Shown: positions 54,517-64,000 of the stretch, in pieces | Layout of the letters: every line of letters begins with the position of its first letter | Numbering within the stretch: the stretch's first letter is position 1 | Source of the DNA: Clostridiales bacterium | GTDB lineage: Bacteria > Bacillota > Desulfotomaculia > Desulfotomaculales > VENG01 | NCBI GenBank assembly: GCA_021736985.1 | Contig: JAIPEW010000004.1 | Coordinates: 1 to 64,000 of the forward strand | Direction: 5' to 3' | Length of the DNA: 64,000 nt | Notes under the pieces: generated by a model | The model's input: the letters and a program-made list of their open reading frames with translations, nothing else | Told to the model about the DNA's origin: nothing | Databases searched by the model: none | Translations under genes and position numbers: made by a program

Positions 54517-55035
54517 TTATTTTTGCTCTAGGAAACTTTCAATACCGAGCTTTTGTAAACGATTATTTTTCTCTTCAACTTTGGCAGCTAACTTTTCTTT
54601 ATAATTTTCAATTTTTTGCCTTACTGAAAGATCCACGGAACCAATAATCTGTGCTGCAAGTATACCTGCATTTTTAGCACCGTTTATACCCACTGTAGCA
54701 ACCGGTATACCCGGAGGCATTTGAACAGTAGAATAAAGTGAATCCATGCCTTCCATTGCACCAGATTTTATCGGCACACCTATTACCGGAAGAGGAGTAT
54801 GAGCAGCTGCAACCCCGGCAAGGTGTGCTGCTGCACCAGCACCTGCAATGATCACTCTTAACCCCCTGGCCGCAGCATCTTCTACATACTGTACAGTATG
54901 CTGAGGCGTGCGGTGCGCTGAAAGTATGCTTACTTCACAGGTTATATCCAACTCGTTTAGTATTTCCACTGCACCATTCATTACTTCAAGATCACTATCG
55001 CTTCCCATTATTATTCCGACCATTATTTTGTTCAT
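54517..55035 (-). CDS. purE: N5-CAIR mutase / AIR carboxylase catalytic subunit
   Basis: VGIIMGSDSDLEVMNGAVEIL; start at MNKIMVG. Confidence 0.97.
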   Translation of the reverse strand: MNKIMVGIIMGSDSDLEVMNGAVEILNELDITCEVSILSAHRTPQHTVQYVEDAAARGLRVIIAGAGAAAHLAGVAAAHTPLPVIGVPIKSGAMEGMDSLYSTVQMPPGIPVATVGINGAKNAGILAAQIIGSVDLSVRQKIENYKEKLAAKVEEKNNRLQKLGIESFLEQK

Positions 55036-55065
55036 GACAACCTCCAGCTGGTTAAAATAAAATAA

Positions 55066-55108
55066 GCCCGGCAAGAGAGGCTCATTGAGTGAACCTCCCC
55101 GCCAGGGC
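55066..55108 (-). terminator. Riboswitch expression-platform terminator upstream of purE
   Basis: GCCCTGGCGGGGAGGTTCACTCAATGAGCCTCTCTTGCCGGGC + TTATTTTATTTT. Confidence 0.85.
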
Positions 55109-55231
55109 TTTTATCCCGACCGGTGTAACGCGCGCAACAAAAAAGAAGCGCGAGCCTGTACCGCTTGGACCGATCCGCCGGAAGGCGTGGAACCCTAGGT
55201 ACACTTCTCTCGGTTACAACTAACACTTTCC
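55086..55231 (-). ncRNA. ykkC subtype 2b (PRPP-type) riboswitch
   Basis: Minus: GGAAAGTGT...CTAGGGTTCCACGCC..GGTCCAAG..ACACCGGTCGGGATAAAAGCCCTGGCGGGGAGGTT, ykkC core, directly upstream of the pur operon. Confidence 0.93.
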
Positions 55232-55344
55232 TTTTTTATTTTATACTAACAAAGGAAATATTATGTGTCAACTTTTTTCAGCCCTACGGGAGAATGTAAG
55301 CAGCTAGTTTTTATATTTAGCGGAAGCGTTTTAATAAGAAAACC

Positions 55345-55430
55345 CTGGTTTAAACTGTAGTTATAACCTGCAAACTCAAAGGGCCGGGAATTTCTAGAGG
55401 TAGTGGAGTCTGGGTGCACTGCATAAAACC
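55345..55430 (-). repeat. Dispersed intergenic repeat copy B
   Basis: Minus: TATGCAGTGCACCCAGACTCCACTACCTCTAGAAATTCCCGGCCCTTTGAGTTTGCAGG... Confidence 0.75.
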
Positions 55431-55534
55431 CCGGCTGCTCAGGGCGCAATAAACTTGCTGTACAGTATCACAGAGCGCTTACAGCTCAGACAACATTCTT
55501 TTAAATAATTGCAGTCAGACATACCAGGCCAATT

Positions 55535-55570
55535 ATAAAAGCAAGATGATTTAAAATCACCTTGCTTAGT
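55535..55570 (-). terminator. Terminator of guaA
   Basis: AAGCAAGGTGATTTTAAATCATCTTGCTTTTAT. Confidence 0.8.
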
Positions 55571-55571
55571 T

Positions 55572-57113
55572 TTATTCCCATTCTATAGTCGAGGGCGGTT
55601 TGGAAGTAATGTCGTATACTACCCGGTTTACTTCCTTTATTTCATTTACTATTCTATTTGATATTGATTCTAACACTTCGTAAGGAATGCGTACCCAGTC
55701 AGCCGTCATGCCGTCTTTGCTTTCTACTGCCCTGACTGCTATTGTATGGGCATAAGTTCTTTCATCACCCATTACGCCCACGCTTTTTAAATTAGGTAAA
55801 ACTGCAAATGACTGCCAGATTTCTTTATACATGCCTGCTTTTTTTATTTCTTCGGCAATAATGGAATCTGCTTCTCGTAGTAAATCCAGGCTTTCTTCAT
55901 CGACTTCGCCAAGTATTCTTATTGCCAGGCCGGGCCCGGGGAAAGGCTGCCGCCAGACAATTTCATCCGGCAACCCTAACTCAGCCCCGACTTTACGCAC
56001 TTCATCTTTAAAAAGCCAGCGCAGCGGTTCTACCAGTTGGAGCTTCATATCTTCGGGAAGCCCTCCCACATTGTGGTGCGATTTTATAACAGACGCAGTA
56101 GGAGTCCCGCTCTCCACAACATCAGGATACAAAGTACCCTGAACTAAATAATCTATCTGTCCCAGCTTACCAGCTTCTTCTTCAAACACCCTTATAAATT
56201 CATTACCAATAATTTTTCTTTTTTGCTCCGGGTCAGCAATCCCTTCCAGTCTATCTAAAAATCTTTTCCGTGCATCCACATGTATCAAATTAATTTTATA
56301 TGCATCCCGGAATGTTTTTATTACTTTTTCAGCTTCGCCTTTTCTAAGCAGGCCGTGATCAACAAATATGCAGGTTAACTGGTCCTCAACAGCCCTGTGC
56401 ACCAGTGCAGCTGCAACTGAAGAATCTACGCCTCCACTAAGTGCACAAATAATTTTTCCATCTTTAACCTGGTTCTTTACTTCAGCTGAAGCATGTTCAA
56501 TAAAAGAACCTGTTGTCCAGCTGCCGCTAAATCCACACACATTAAATAAGAAATATTTCAACAGGTCTTTCCCTTTTGGTGTATGTACAACCTCCGGGTG
56601 AAATTGCACAGCATAGAATCCCCTTGAAGTATCGGCCATTGCAGCTGCAGGCGACTGCTCCGTGCTGGCAACAACCTCAAATCCCGGGGGAGCTTCATCT
56701 ACCCTATCCCCGTGACTCATCCAGCACTGTTCAATATCTTCCATACAGGACAATAAACCTTCCCTGTTCTTTACCTGCATCTGCGTTTTACCATATTCCC
56801 TGCGATTTGCCGGGGATGTAATCCCGTTCAGCTGAAAACTCATAAGCTGCATACCATAACATATTCCCAGAATAGGAATTCCCAGGTTATAAATTTCCAG
56901 GCTCACAGTCGGGGCCCCATCTTGGTATACACCGGAAGGCCCGCCTGAAAAAATAATACCCCGTGGCTGTTTTTTTTGTATCTCAGCAACCGGAGTATTG
57001 TACGGGAGCATTTCACAGAATACATTGCATTCCCTGATCCGCCTGGCTATAAGATGGCTGTACTGTCCACCAAAATCTAACACTATCAAAAGTTCTTGAC
57101 GGGGAATTGGCAT
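55572..57113 (-). CDS. guaA: GMP synthase (glutamine-hydrolysing)
   Basis: [34 protein letters not shown]. Confidence 0.97.
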   Translation of the reverse strand: MPIPRQELLIVLDFGGQYSHLIARRIRECNVFCEMLPYNTPVAEIQKKQPRGIIFSGGPSGVYQDGAPTVSLEIYNLGIPILGICYGMQLMSFQLNGITSPANRREYGKTQMQVKNREGLLSCMEDIEQCWMSHGDRVDEAPPGFEVVASTEQSPAAAMADTSRGFYAVQFHPEVVHTPKGKDLLKYFLFNVCGFSGSWTTGSFIEHASAEVKNQVKDGKIICALSGGVDSSVAAALVHRAVEDQLTCIFVDHGLLRKGEAEKVIKTFRDAYKINLIHVDARKRFLDRLEGIADPEQKRKIIGNEFIRVFEEEAGKLGQIDYLVQGTLYPDVVESGTPTASVIKSHHNVGGLPEDMKLQLVEPLRWLFKDEVRKVGAELGLPDEIVWRQPFPGPGLAIRILGEVDEESLDLLREADSIIAEEIKKAGMYKEIWQSFAVLPNLKSVGVMGDERTYAHTIAVRAVESKDGMTADWVRIPYEVLESISNRIVNEIKEVNRVVYDITSKPPSTIEWE

Positions 57114-57127
57114 TTTTGGTCCTCCTG

Positions 57128-57700
57128 TTATTTATTGTATACCTCTGGTCGCAAAACTAGTATATCCTTTAAGTTTCTGTACTTCTCTGCATAATCCAGG
57201 CCGTAACCTACCACAAACTCATCAGGTATCTGAAAACCACAATAATCAAGATTTATTTGTACCTCTCGCCGTTCAGGTTTATCTAAAAGAGTACAAATTT
57301 TTAGACTGGCAGGCTTACGAGTACGCAAGTTTTCCAGCAGGTATTTCAGTGTTAACCCTGTATCAACAATATCTTCTACCAGTATTACATGACGGTTTTC
57401 AATATTTTGCTCTAAATCTTTCATAATACGAACTACACCCGTTGATTTACTGGATAAACCGTAACTGGAAACTGCCATAAAGTCAAATTCAACCTGGCAG
57501 TTAATTGAACGAACCAGATCAGACATAAAAATAAAGGCACCTTTTAGAATACCTACAATCAAAAGTTCTTCATTTTCATAATCACTGGAAATAGCCTGTC
57601 CAAGTTCTTTAACCTTATCGCTTATTTCTTTTTCTGTAAGTAAAATTTTTTCCGCGTCAGTACGCAAGGAAAACCCCTCCAACAAAAATAAAAAGGCCAA
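57128..57700 (-). CDS. hpt: Hypoxanthine phosphoribosyltransferase
   Basis: [21 protein letters not shown]. Confidence 0.96.
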   Translation of the reverse strand: MAFLFLLEGFSLRTDAEKILLTEKEISDKVKELGQAISSDYENEELLIVGILKGAFIFMSDLVRSINCQVEFDFMAVSSYGLSSKSTGVVRIMKDLEQNIENRHVILVEDIVDTGLTLKYLLENLRTRKPASLKICTLLDKPERREVQINLDYCGFQIPDEFVVGYGLDYAEKYRNLKDILVLRPEVYNK

Positions 57701-57752
57701 AGCCTTTAAAATCTGAGTTATTATAACAAAGCTGTACTAGTATGTCAATAAA

Positions 57753-58484
57753 TTAATCACCATATTTGTAATTATTTTCCTGTGGCGGGTAAACACAAAT
57801 ATTTTTATTAAAATCATACATTTCAATAATTACTCGCAGTTGATCATTTTCTTCCAAACCTGAAGCTGTAATTAATGTTTTTCTTATTAATTTGTCTTTA
57901 GGCTTAATCCACAGCTTGTAAACGAAGCCACCGTATCGCTTATTTAAAATTTTGTTATTAGTTTTAGCTCTTACATTAAAAAGCATCGATTTCTCTTTAT
58001 CAATATTATCTATCCCCTCGTATTTAACCTCTGAAATTTCTTGAAACTTTAAATTTTTAATTGGGTTTAATTCAAGAGCAAATAATTCAGAATTAATCAT
58101 TTCATTTCCTTTTAATTTAAACCATTTTCCAGTTTGAGCTTCTTTTAAATACGTAATTCCTTCAATATAGACTAATTCAAGGGGAACATCCTGCAGCATT
58201 CCTTTTATATATACATTACCCTGGGCAGATTTTTTTCCTGTTATAGAAGCACTTTTTTTCTCACAGCCATATTCCGTATTAATATTAAATCTAAAACTAT
58301 TTATTTTTAACGTATTTTCCAGTGCTGCAGCAAATAATTCCGGTGCTGGGATTCGGTTTTTTTGCCAATACAAGTTTATACCGGCATATGACGCCAGGCT
58401 TAAAAATAACACTATCAATATAATTATAATAGTTTTTTTTCCTGGAAATAAGCGCCAACCAATGAACATGACTTCACCCCTCAT
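57753..58484 (-). CDS. Membrane-anchored hypothetical protein (LolA/LppX-like extracytoplasmic domain suspected)
   Basis: N-terminal TM segment IIIILIVLFLSLASYAGINLYW then beta-rich domain. Confidence 0.6.
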   Translation of the reverse strand: MRGEVMFIGWRLFPGKKTIIIILIVLFLSLASYAGINLYWQKNRIPAPELFAAALENTLKINSFRFNINTEYGCEKKSASITGKKSAQGNVYIKGMLQDVPLELVYIEGITYLKEAQTGKWFKLKGNEMINSELFALELNPIKNLKFQEISEVKYEGIDNIDKEKSMLFNVRAKTNNKILNKRYGGFVYKLWIKPKDKLIRKTLITASGLEENDQLRVIIEMYDFNKNICVYPPQENNYKYGD

Positions 58485-58604
58485 ATAAAAGGCAGTTAAA
58501 AAATTATATTAAACTGCTGATTAAATATGAGGTTTTATTGCAAATATAAAAATAATTTTATAAAGAAATATGCAAGTGTTAAAATATAGATATATATTAA
58601 TATA

Positions 58605-58934
58605 ATGGAGGTTATTATGAATTTAAAAGAAATGCAGCAGGATGTAGATGAATGGATTAATCAATTCGAAGAGGGATACTGGCATCCTCTTTCCATGCTG
58701 GCTTGCCTGACTGAAGAAGTAGGAGAACTTGCCAGAGAAGTAAACCATAATTTTGGTGAAAAACCAAAAAAACCAGGAGAACCGCCGGGAGATCTTGCGC
58801 TTGAACTGGCAGATATACTATTTATCATCACATGTTATGCTAACTCATTAAATATTGATTTAGAAGATTCTTTTTTACTGATGATGAAGAAATATCGCCA
58901 GAGAGATTCCAACCGGTGGACAAAAAAAGAATGA
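58605..58934 (+). CDS. MazG-like nucleotide pyrophosphohydrolase
   Basis: LTEEVGELAREVNHNFG...DLALELADILFIITCYANSL. Confidence 0.9.
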   Translation: MEVIMNLKEMQQDVDEWINQFEEGYWHPLSMLACLTEEVGELAREVNHNFGEKPKKPGEPPGDLALELADILFIITCYANSLNIDLEDSFLLMMKKYRQRDSNRWTKKE

Positions 58935-58937
58935 TTA

Positions 58938-60140
58938 TTACTCCGTTAATTTACGCACTCTTTCTTCAGGAGAAAGTATCTCTGTAATACGAATACCGAA
59001 ATTTTCATTCACCACTACTACCTCGCCTCTGGCAACTAAAATACCATTTACCAGCATCTCCACTGGCTCTTCAACCTCCGAAGAAAGTTCCAGTATAGCT
59101 CCCGGAGTATAACCCTGTACTTCTTTTATAGATTTTTGAGTCCTGCCTAATACTACATCTACCTTCAGGGGTATATCCATTATCATTTTCAGGCGCTGTG
59201 GATCCATACCCGGGGGAACCTGCTGCATACCACTTTCTTCTGCAGAAGCTTTTGCTGCCTGCGTTGCTGCTGGCGCTTTCGGTATTTCAGCCTGCGGTTT
59301 TAAACTGCTTTCTGCACCGTTCATCTTTTCCTGATCCCTGGCAGGTGGAGAAACCTTTGTCGTGCCATATAAGCTTTCCCACATTATTGAAGCTACACTG
59401 CGCGCAGTTTCAATACTCAAAACCTGCATTATTTCAGTATCCAGGAGTCCTTCAATATTAAGCTTAAAAGATACGACAACAATAGGATCTTCCATGATTT
59501 CAATTTTATCAGTTTCTTCATCAGGATTTCTTACTACATAAGTATACGGCGGCTGTATATTTATATCCATGGAAAACATGGTAGCTAAAGATGTAGAAGC
59601 AGTTCCAATCATCTGGTTCATAGCTTCAGACGCTGCACTGATCTCCATATCAGAGATATCTTCTGCCTTTTTATTTGCACCTGTACCGTCTCCACCAATC
59701 ATTAGATCAGCCATAATTATGGCATCTTTAAGCTGCATTATCAAAATATTATGACCGGATAACCCCTCACTAAATTCAACTTGAATTATTATATAGGGAG
59801 TTTCAAATGATTCAAGGAACTCTTTTCGTGTAAGAGCATAAACTTTTGGAGACGTAATTGCTACTCTTTGCCCCAGGAGTTCAGATAACGTAGTTGATGC
59901 AGATCCCATGGATATATTTCCCACTTCTCCGAGTGCATCTTTCTCTTCCATGGTAAGAATATCTTGAAATTGTGCACTTTCATTTTCAATAAGCCTGTCA
60001 GAAGAACTATTTTCCTGCTCTCCATTTTCTTGAGTTTGTTCAAAATTATCTTCCTGTTTTTCTTCTTCGTCCGGCAGGCTTTGATTGAGAAGAGCATCTA
60101 TTTCTTCCTGGCTCAGCATGTTATCGTTAGACACTTTCAT
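58938..60140 (-). CDS. fliY: Flagellar motor switch phosphatase FliY
   Basis: LSQEEIDALLNQ, CheC-like repeats, C-terminal FliN domain. Confidence 0.95.
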   Translation of the reverse strand: MKVSNDNMLSQEEIDALLNQSLPDEEEKQEDNFEQTQENGEQENSSSDRLIENESAQFQDILTMEEKDALGEVGNISMGSASTTLSELLGQRVAITSPKVYALTRKEFLESFETPYIIIQVEFSEGLSGHNILIMQLKDAIIMADLMIGGDGTGANKKAEDISDMEISAASEAMNQMIGTASTSLATMFSMDINIQPPYTYVVRNPDEETDKIEIMEDPIVVVSFKLNIEGLLDTEIMQVLSIETARSVASIMWESLYGTTKVSPPARDQEKMNGAESSLKPQAEIPKAPAATQAAKASAEESGMQQVPPGMDPQRLKMIMDIPLKVDVVLGRTQKSIKEVQGYTPGAILELSSEVEEPVEMLVNGILVARGEVVVVNENFGIRITEILSPEERVRKLTE

Positions 60141-61125
60141 TCTCCCTTTCTTTAAGTGAGACTACCTGTACGGCTTTTTTATTATTGTACTGCCCTGCCT
60201 GTACTCCGAACTTAGAAGAACCTTCAACTTGCAAAATAAGGTCCTGATTAATTTTTTGGTTCAAGAGTAAGGTATCTCCTTCACTGAGGTGCAAGAATTC
60301 TTCTATAGTTATATCTGTACTCCCAAGTACAGCCTCTAGATTTACCCGGGTTTCGCGCAGGCAGTACTTGGCCAGTTCAACTTCTCTTTGGGAAACTTCT
60401 CTACTCTTATGTGCCTGAAACTGCTGGCGCATTGACAACTGCGACATTACAGGTTCTAGCACCATAAATGGAAGACATATATTTATCATGCCGCGGTTTT
60501 CCTCGTTGATTCCTACGGTAAATGTGATTAAAGCTACTACTTCATTAGCAGAATACATCTGCTGTAGTCTCGGGTTTGTCTCTATTGCCTGCACCTGGGG
60601 TTTTATTTCGTAAATCTCTTTCCATGCAGTCGCAAGATTATCCAGTATCTTACTGTTCAATTTTTTCATTACAGAAACTTCAATATCAGTTAATTCCCGT
60701 TCTTCATCCATTCCCTTTCCGGGCCCGCCAAATAACAAATCTATTACTGGAAGCACAAAATGAATATTTGTCTCCATTAAAGCAGAACCAGTCAACGGTG
60801 AAGGCGTAAAAACTGTGAGCACAGTGGGACTGGGCACAGAACGGATAAACTCATCGTATATAATCTGGGCCGCAGAAGCAAATTCAACATTTACACTGGA
60901 CCTTAAATATCCTGAAAGAAAATTAGACAGTACGCGTGCAAAATGCTGGTGAAGCATTTCCAGTGTGCGCAAGTGATCCCTGGAAAACTTGTTAGGGCGC
61001 CTGAAATCATAATTCTTAGCCTCAACATCCTGCTGATCTGCACCGGTCTCTTCCGGGGTAACCGCACCCTGATCCAGTGCATTCAATAACGAATCTATTT
61101 CCTGCTGGGACAGAACTTCCTGCAT
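60127..61125 (-). CDS. fliM: Flagellar motor switch protein FliM
   Basis: VLSQQEIDSLLNAL, NYDFRRPNKFSRDHLRTLEMLHQHFAR. Confidence 0.97.
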   Translation of the reverse strand: MQEVLSQQEIDSLLNALDQGAVTPEETGADQQDVEAKNYDFRRPNKFSRDHLRTLEMLHQHFARVLSNFLSGYLRSSVNVEFASAAQIIYDEFIRSVPSPTVLTVFTPSPLTGSALMETNIHFVLPVIDLLFGGPGKGMDEERELTDIEVSVMKKLNSKILDNLATAWKEIYEIKPQVQAIETNPRLQQMYSANEVVALITFTVGINEENRGMINICLPFMVLEPVMSQLSMRQQFQAHKSREVSQREVELAKYCLRETRVNLEAVLGSTDITIEEFLHLSEGDTLLLNQKINQDLILQVEGSSKFGVQAGQYNNKKAVQVVSLKERENESV

Positions 61126-61149
61126 TTTAATGCCCCCCTGTTTATGTCA

Positions 61150-61515
61150 TTACTTGGACATTACCCTTTCTATAGCTTGCATTATTCTGTCCTGCTGAAA
61201 GGGTTTAACAATAAAATCTTTTGCACCGGCCTGTATTGCCTCCATAACCATGGCCTGCTGTCCCATGGCACTGCACATTATTATTTTAGCATTTGAATCA
61301 CTTTCCATAATTTTTTTTACAGCCTCAATGCCATCTAATTCCGGCATTGTTATATCCATGGTAACAAGGTCAGGTTTTTGATCTGCGTACATATTCACAG
61401 CCTGCTGCCCATCTTCTGCCTCCCCTGCCACCTCAAAACCCTGTTCTGTAATAATATTTTTTATCATCATACGCATAAAAGCAGCATCATCAACAATAAG
61501 AACTTTAGTACTCAT
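61150..61515 (-). CDS. cheY: Chemotaxis response regulator CheY
   Basis: VLIVDDAAFMRMMIKNI, VTMDITMPELDGIEAVKKIM. Confidence 0.95.
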   Translation of the reverse strand: MSTKVLIVDDAAFMRMMIKNIITEQGFEVAGEAEDGQQAVNMYADQKPDLVTMDITMPELDGIEAVKKIMESDSNAKIIMCSAMGQQAMVMEAIQAGAKDFIVKPFQQDRIMQAIERVMSK

Positions 61516-61540
61516 TTTATAATACCTCCCTGCTTGTCTA

Positions 61541-62152
61541 TTAACTCATACCTAGAGCTTTAAATAGAATATTATTATAGTCCGGGTCTACCCAGAAGAA
61601 AAAATTTCCCTTTACTTTTCTGCTATCTTGAAAAAGCTCAGTCTCAATAACCAGCACATTATCTTCAATCCTACCGTTTGCTGCCATTATTGATGTTATT
61701 ACTGCTCCCATCATATCAAAAGCAAATACTGGAACAGTAGTAATCATTTTAAACTGCGTCATAGAACTTAATGCGTTAATAAACGAACCAGTAAGTACAT
61801 TGCCTACCTCCTGTACAGCAGACTTCCCCATGTCATCCAGGGTATTTGTAGATCCTTCCGGATTTCCCATTAAAAAGTCTACTAAAAGGTACGTACTTTC
61901 TTCTTCAAATACAAACATAATGGTTCCCTGTATATCACCCAAAACCCGCAGGCTTACGCAGGAAACCAGTTTTTCTTCTCCTCCAGTAAGCGATACAACT
62001 TTTTCTACCGGGTAAAATCCTGCATTAGGTACGCTCATATTAATTTTTTGTTGTACAAGCTGTGCTAAAGATGTTAATGCACTGCCCATACCAATGTTAC
62101 TAATTTCTTTTAATGCATCAATGTGCATGCCTGACAGGTCTGAATTGGGCAT
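61541..62152 (-). CDS. cheC: Chemotaxis phosphatase CheC
   Basis: MHIDALKEISNIGMGSALTSLAQL..KSAVQEVGNVLTGSFINALS. Confidence 0.93.
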   Translation of the reverse strand: MPNSDLSGMHIDALKEISNIGMGSALTSLAQLVQQKINMSVPNAGFYPVEKVVSLTGGEEKLVSCVSLRVLGDIQGTIMFVFEEESTYLLVDFLMGNPEGSTNTLDDMGKSAVQEVGNVLTGSFINALSSMTQFKMITTVPVFAFDMMGAVITSIMAANGRIEDNVLVIETELFQDSRKVKGNFFFWVDPDYNNILFKALGMS

Positions 62153-62166
62153 CTTATTCTCCCTTC

Positions 62167-62940
62167 TTAACAGCTCTTTTTCTTGTAAAAACAAGGAGAT
62201 ATTTTCTCCAACCCAAATTGCTGATAATTAAAAATCATTTCGCTGGCACCTATAAAAAATACTCCTCCAGGGCACAGCGATTCTGCGAAAGCCTTATAAA
62301 GGCGATCCTGAGCCTCGCGGGTAAAATAAATACACACGTTTCGACAAAGCACAAGATCACACCCTGCTTTGAATTTTTCCTGCAGAAGATCATGCTGGCT
62401 AAAATGAACCATGTTTTTTAACCTATCATTTATTCTATAAAGACCTTTTTCTGCATAAAAAAAATGTTTTTTCCTTTTTTCGCTGACATTTATCAGGGCT
62501 TCCGGTTTGTACCTTCCCTCCCTGGCCTGCTGAAGTATATTTCTATCTATATCAGTAGCAAGTATTTTACAATTTGCCCCCGGGGCCTTTTCTTCTAAAA
62601 TTATTGCTGCTGAATAAGGCTCTGCCCCGTTGGAGCATGCAGAACTCCATATTTTTAATGATTTTTTTTCTTTCAACAACCTGGGAATATGTATTTTTTC
62701 TAATTCCTCAAACTTTTTAAAATCCCTAAAAAACTCGGATACATTTATTGTAAGGTGGTTGATAAAAGCTTCATAAATATCACTGCTAGTTTTAAGCAGA
62801 TGCAAAAAATCTTTATAATCATTGATTTTTTGCTTATCCATAAAGCTATTTATTCTTCTATCCAGCTGTTTTTCTTTATAACTGTTCAATTCCATGGAAA
62901 AATTTCCACGAGTGCTTTTTTTGAATTCTTCAATATTCAT
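62167..62940 (-). CDS. cheR: Chemotaxis methyltransferase CheR
   Basis: FFRDFKKFEELE, KIWSSACSNGAEPYSAAIIL, DLVLCRNVCIYF. Confidence 0.95.
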   Translation of the reverse strand: MNIEEFKKSTRGNFSMELNSYKEKQLDRRINSFMDKQKINDYKDFLHLLKTSSDIYEAFINHLTINVSEFFRDFKKFEELEKIHIPRLLKEKKSLKIWSSACSNGAEPYSAAIILEEKAPGANCKILATDIDRNILQQAREGRYKPEALINVSEKRKKHFFYAEKGLYRINDRLKNMVHFSQHDLLQEKFKAGCDLVLCRNVCIYFTREAQDRLYKAFAESLCPGGVFFIGASEMIFNYQQFGLEKISPCFYKKKSC

Positions 62941-63438
62941 TTAAATCTCCATTTGTTTTTTTCCCAGTGTTCTTATTAATATTTTTCCATCGGATGAATC
63001 AAGTATTATAGTTCTTCCGACATTCCCACCGACTTCTTCTGCAATAATTTTTATACCCATAGATTTTAAGATTTCCCTGGCAGCTGCAACATTTTTCTCT
63101 CCTATATTTAATATAAGTTTTTCATCATTTCCGCTAAACATCTGGGCCCCGCCAACAAGTTTTGCTGTAATACAGGGAAGCCTGGCCCCCTTTTTTTTCA
63201 TTTCATCAACCAGTAAGGGAATGCCAAGGTCAGCAAACTTGGGTTTTTTATCAACATTCTTAAAATATGTACTATAAGGCAGCATTAAATGCAGCAAACC
63301 AGCAACACGGGCAACATGATCATACAAACTTACCCCAACGCAAGAACCAAGACCCATAGTAATCAATTTATCAGGTCTCAACACCACTCCTAGATCTGCA
63401 ATACCAACATGGACTTCTTTGAGTTTAGCTTGATCCAT
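62941..63438 (-). CDS. cheD: Chemoreceptor glutamine deamidase CheD
   Basis: LITMGLGSCVGVSLYD, LLHLMLP, KLVGGAQMF. Confidence 0.95.
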   Translation of the reverse strand: MDQAKLKEVHVGIADLGVVLRPDKLITMGLGSCVGVSLYDHVARVAGLLHLMLPYSTYFKNVDKKPKFADLGIPLLVDEMKKKGARLPCITAKLVGGAQMFSGNDEKLILNIGEKNVAAAREILKSMGIKIIAEEVGGNVGRTIILDSSDGKILIRTLGKKQMEI

Positions 63439-63449
63439 TTTTTTCCCCG

Positions 63450-64000
63450 CTACCTGCGCATATTTATTGCCATATTCCAGAGCTGATCAGCGATTTTTAT
63501 AGTTTTAGTATTCATATCTAAAGCTCTCTGGCTTTCAACAAGCTCAGCCATATCTTTAGTTATCTCAGTATTAGATATTTCCAGAAAACCTTGTTTTATT
63601 TTACCTGCCCCATTATCCCCGGGGACATTCTCTTGAACCTCTCCACTTGAAGTACCGGGAGAAAATAAGTTCTCTCCTTTTGCTTCTAAGCCCTGCGGGT
63701 TAGAAAAAGTATATAACTTTATTTGCCCATTGTTGACGTTTTCCCCGGAATTACTTACAGACTCTACCGTACCGTCATCACGAACTTGTATTTCTGAAGA
63801 ATTATTGTCTACTTGTACCCCCGAAAGATGATAACCGGAATCATTTACAAGCCGTCCTTTTTCTATATCTATGTAAAAACTTCCGTCCCGGGTATAAAAC
63901 TTATTTCCCTCGGAATCAGCCACCTTAAAAAAACCTTTTCCGTTAACAGCCAGGCTGTACGGATTATTTGACTTAACCACCTGCCCCTGGGTAAAATCAC
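63450..64000 (-). CDS. Flagellar hook-basal body rod protein (FlgF/FlgG family), 5' end outside window
   Basis: SLAVNGKGFFKVADSEGNKFYTRDGSF...LDMNTKTIKIADQLWNMAINMRR; frame open to right edge. Confidence 0.9.
   Translation of the reverse strand, partial: DFTQGQVVKSNNPYSLAVNGKGFFKVADSEGNKFYTRDGSFYIDIEKGRLVNDSGYHLSGVQVDNNSSEIQVRDDGTVESVSNSGENVNNGQIKLYTFSNPQGLEAKGENLFSPGTSSGEVQENVPGDNGAGKIKQGFLEISNTEITKDMAELVESQRALDMNTKTIKIADQLWNMAINMRR

Noticed and set aside
55032-55226. 64-aa minus ORF upstream of purE
   Set aside because: Lies wholly inside the ykkC riboswitch and its terminator.
55261-55449. 62-aa minus ORF (MRPEQPGFYAVHPDS...)
   Set aside because: Coincides with repeat copy B; the partner copy shifts frame, so a real protein is unlikely.

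Overview
The window is a chromosomal segment of an anaerobic, endospore-forming, motile Firmicute (Clostridia-like), inferred from SASPs, SigK, flagellar/chemotaxis genes and AT-rich codon usage. Nearly all genes are on the minus strand. (1) About 1-4.8 kb is an accessory zone. It holds the 5' part of a group II intron, two tandem alpha/beta-type SASP genes with matching sigma-G-like promoters, a sigK gene that ends at the same ENEI/AATGA position I recall as the B. subtilis skin junction, a SAM-methyltransferase-like ORF, tRNA-Pro(GGG), and a wrecked chimeric group II intron RT fused to an IS4-like transposase remnant. (2) About 5-8.6 kb (plus strand) carries an orphan betaine-type binding lipoprotein and a SAM-I riboswitch in front of a three-gene homocysteine-biosynthesis module (DUF39/COG1900, NIL-ferredoxin, UPF0280/COG2122). 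(3) About 8.6-20 kb: HD-GYP, DedA, pyk, pfkA, mtrB (TRAP), dnaE, MoxR ATPase, trmL, nth. (4) About 20-27.7 kb: alpha-glucan/sugar-nucleotide genes around a second, degenerate group II intron. (5) About 27.8-45.9 kb: a Re-citrate/homocitrate-synthase + LeuC/LeuD + isocitrate-DH-like cluster, gatCAB, ligA, pcrA and a his operon with a possible frameshift-coupled hisI/hisE. (6) About 46-57.7 kb: hpt-guaA and a pur operon behind a ykkC-2b (PRPP-type) riboswitch, with two covarying 43-bp palindromes between pur genes. (7) About 57.7-64 kb: MazG-like protein and a fliY-fliM-cheY-cheC-cheR-cheD-flgF/G cluster. Best candidates for follow-up: the split sigK, the hisI-A9-hisE junction, the paired palindromes in pur, the dispersed intergenic repeat at 37.5/55.4 kb, and the chimeric RT.
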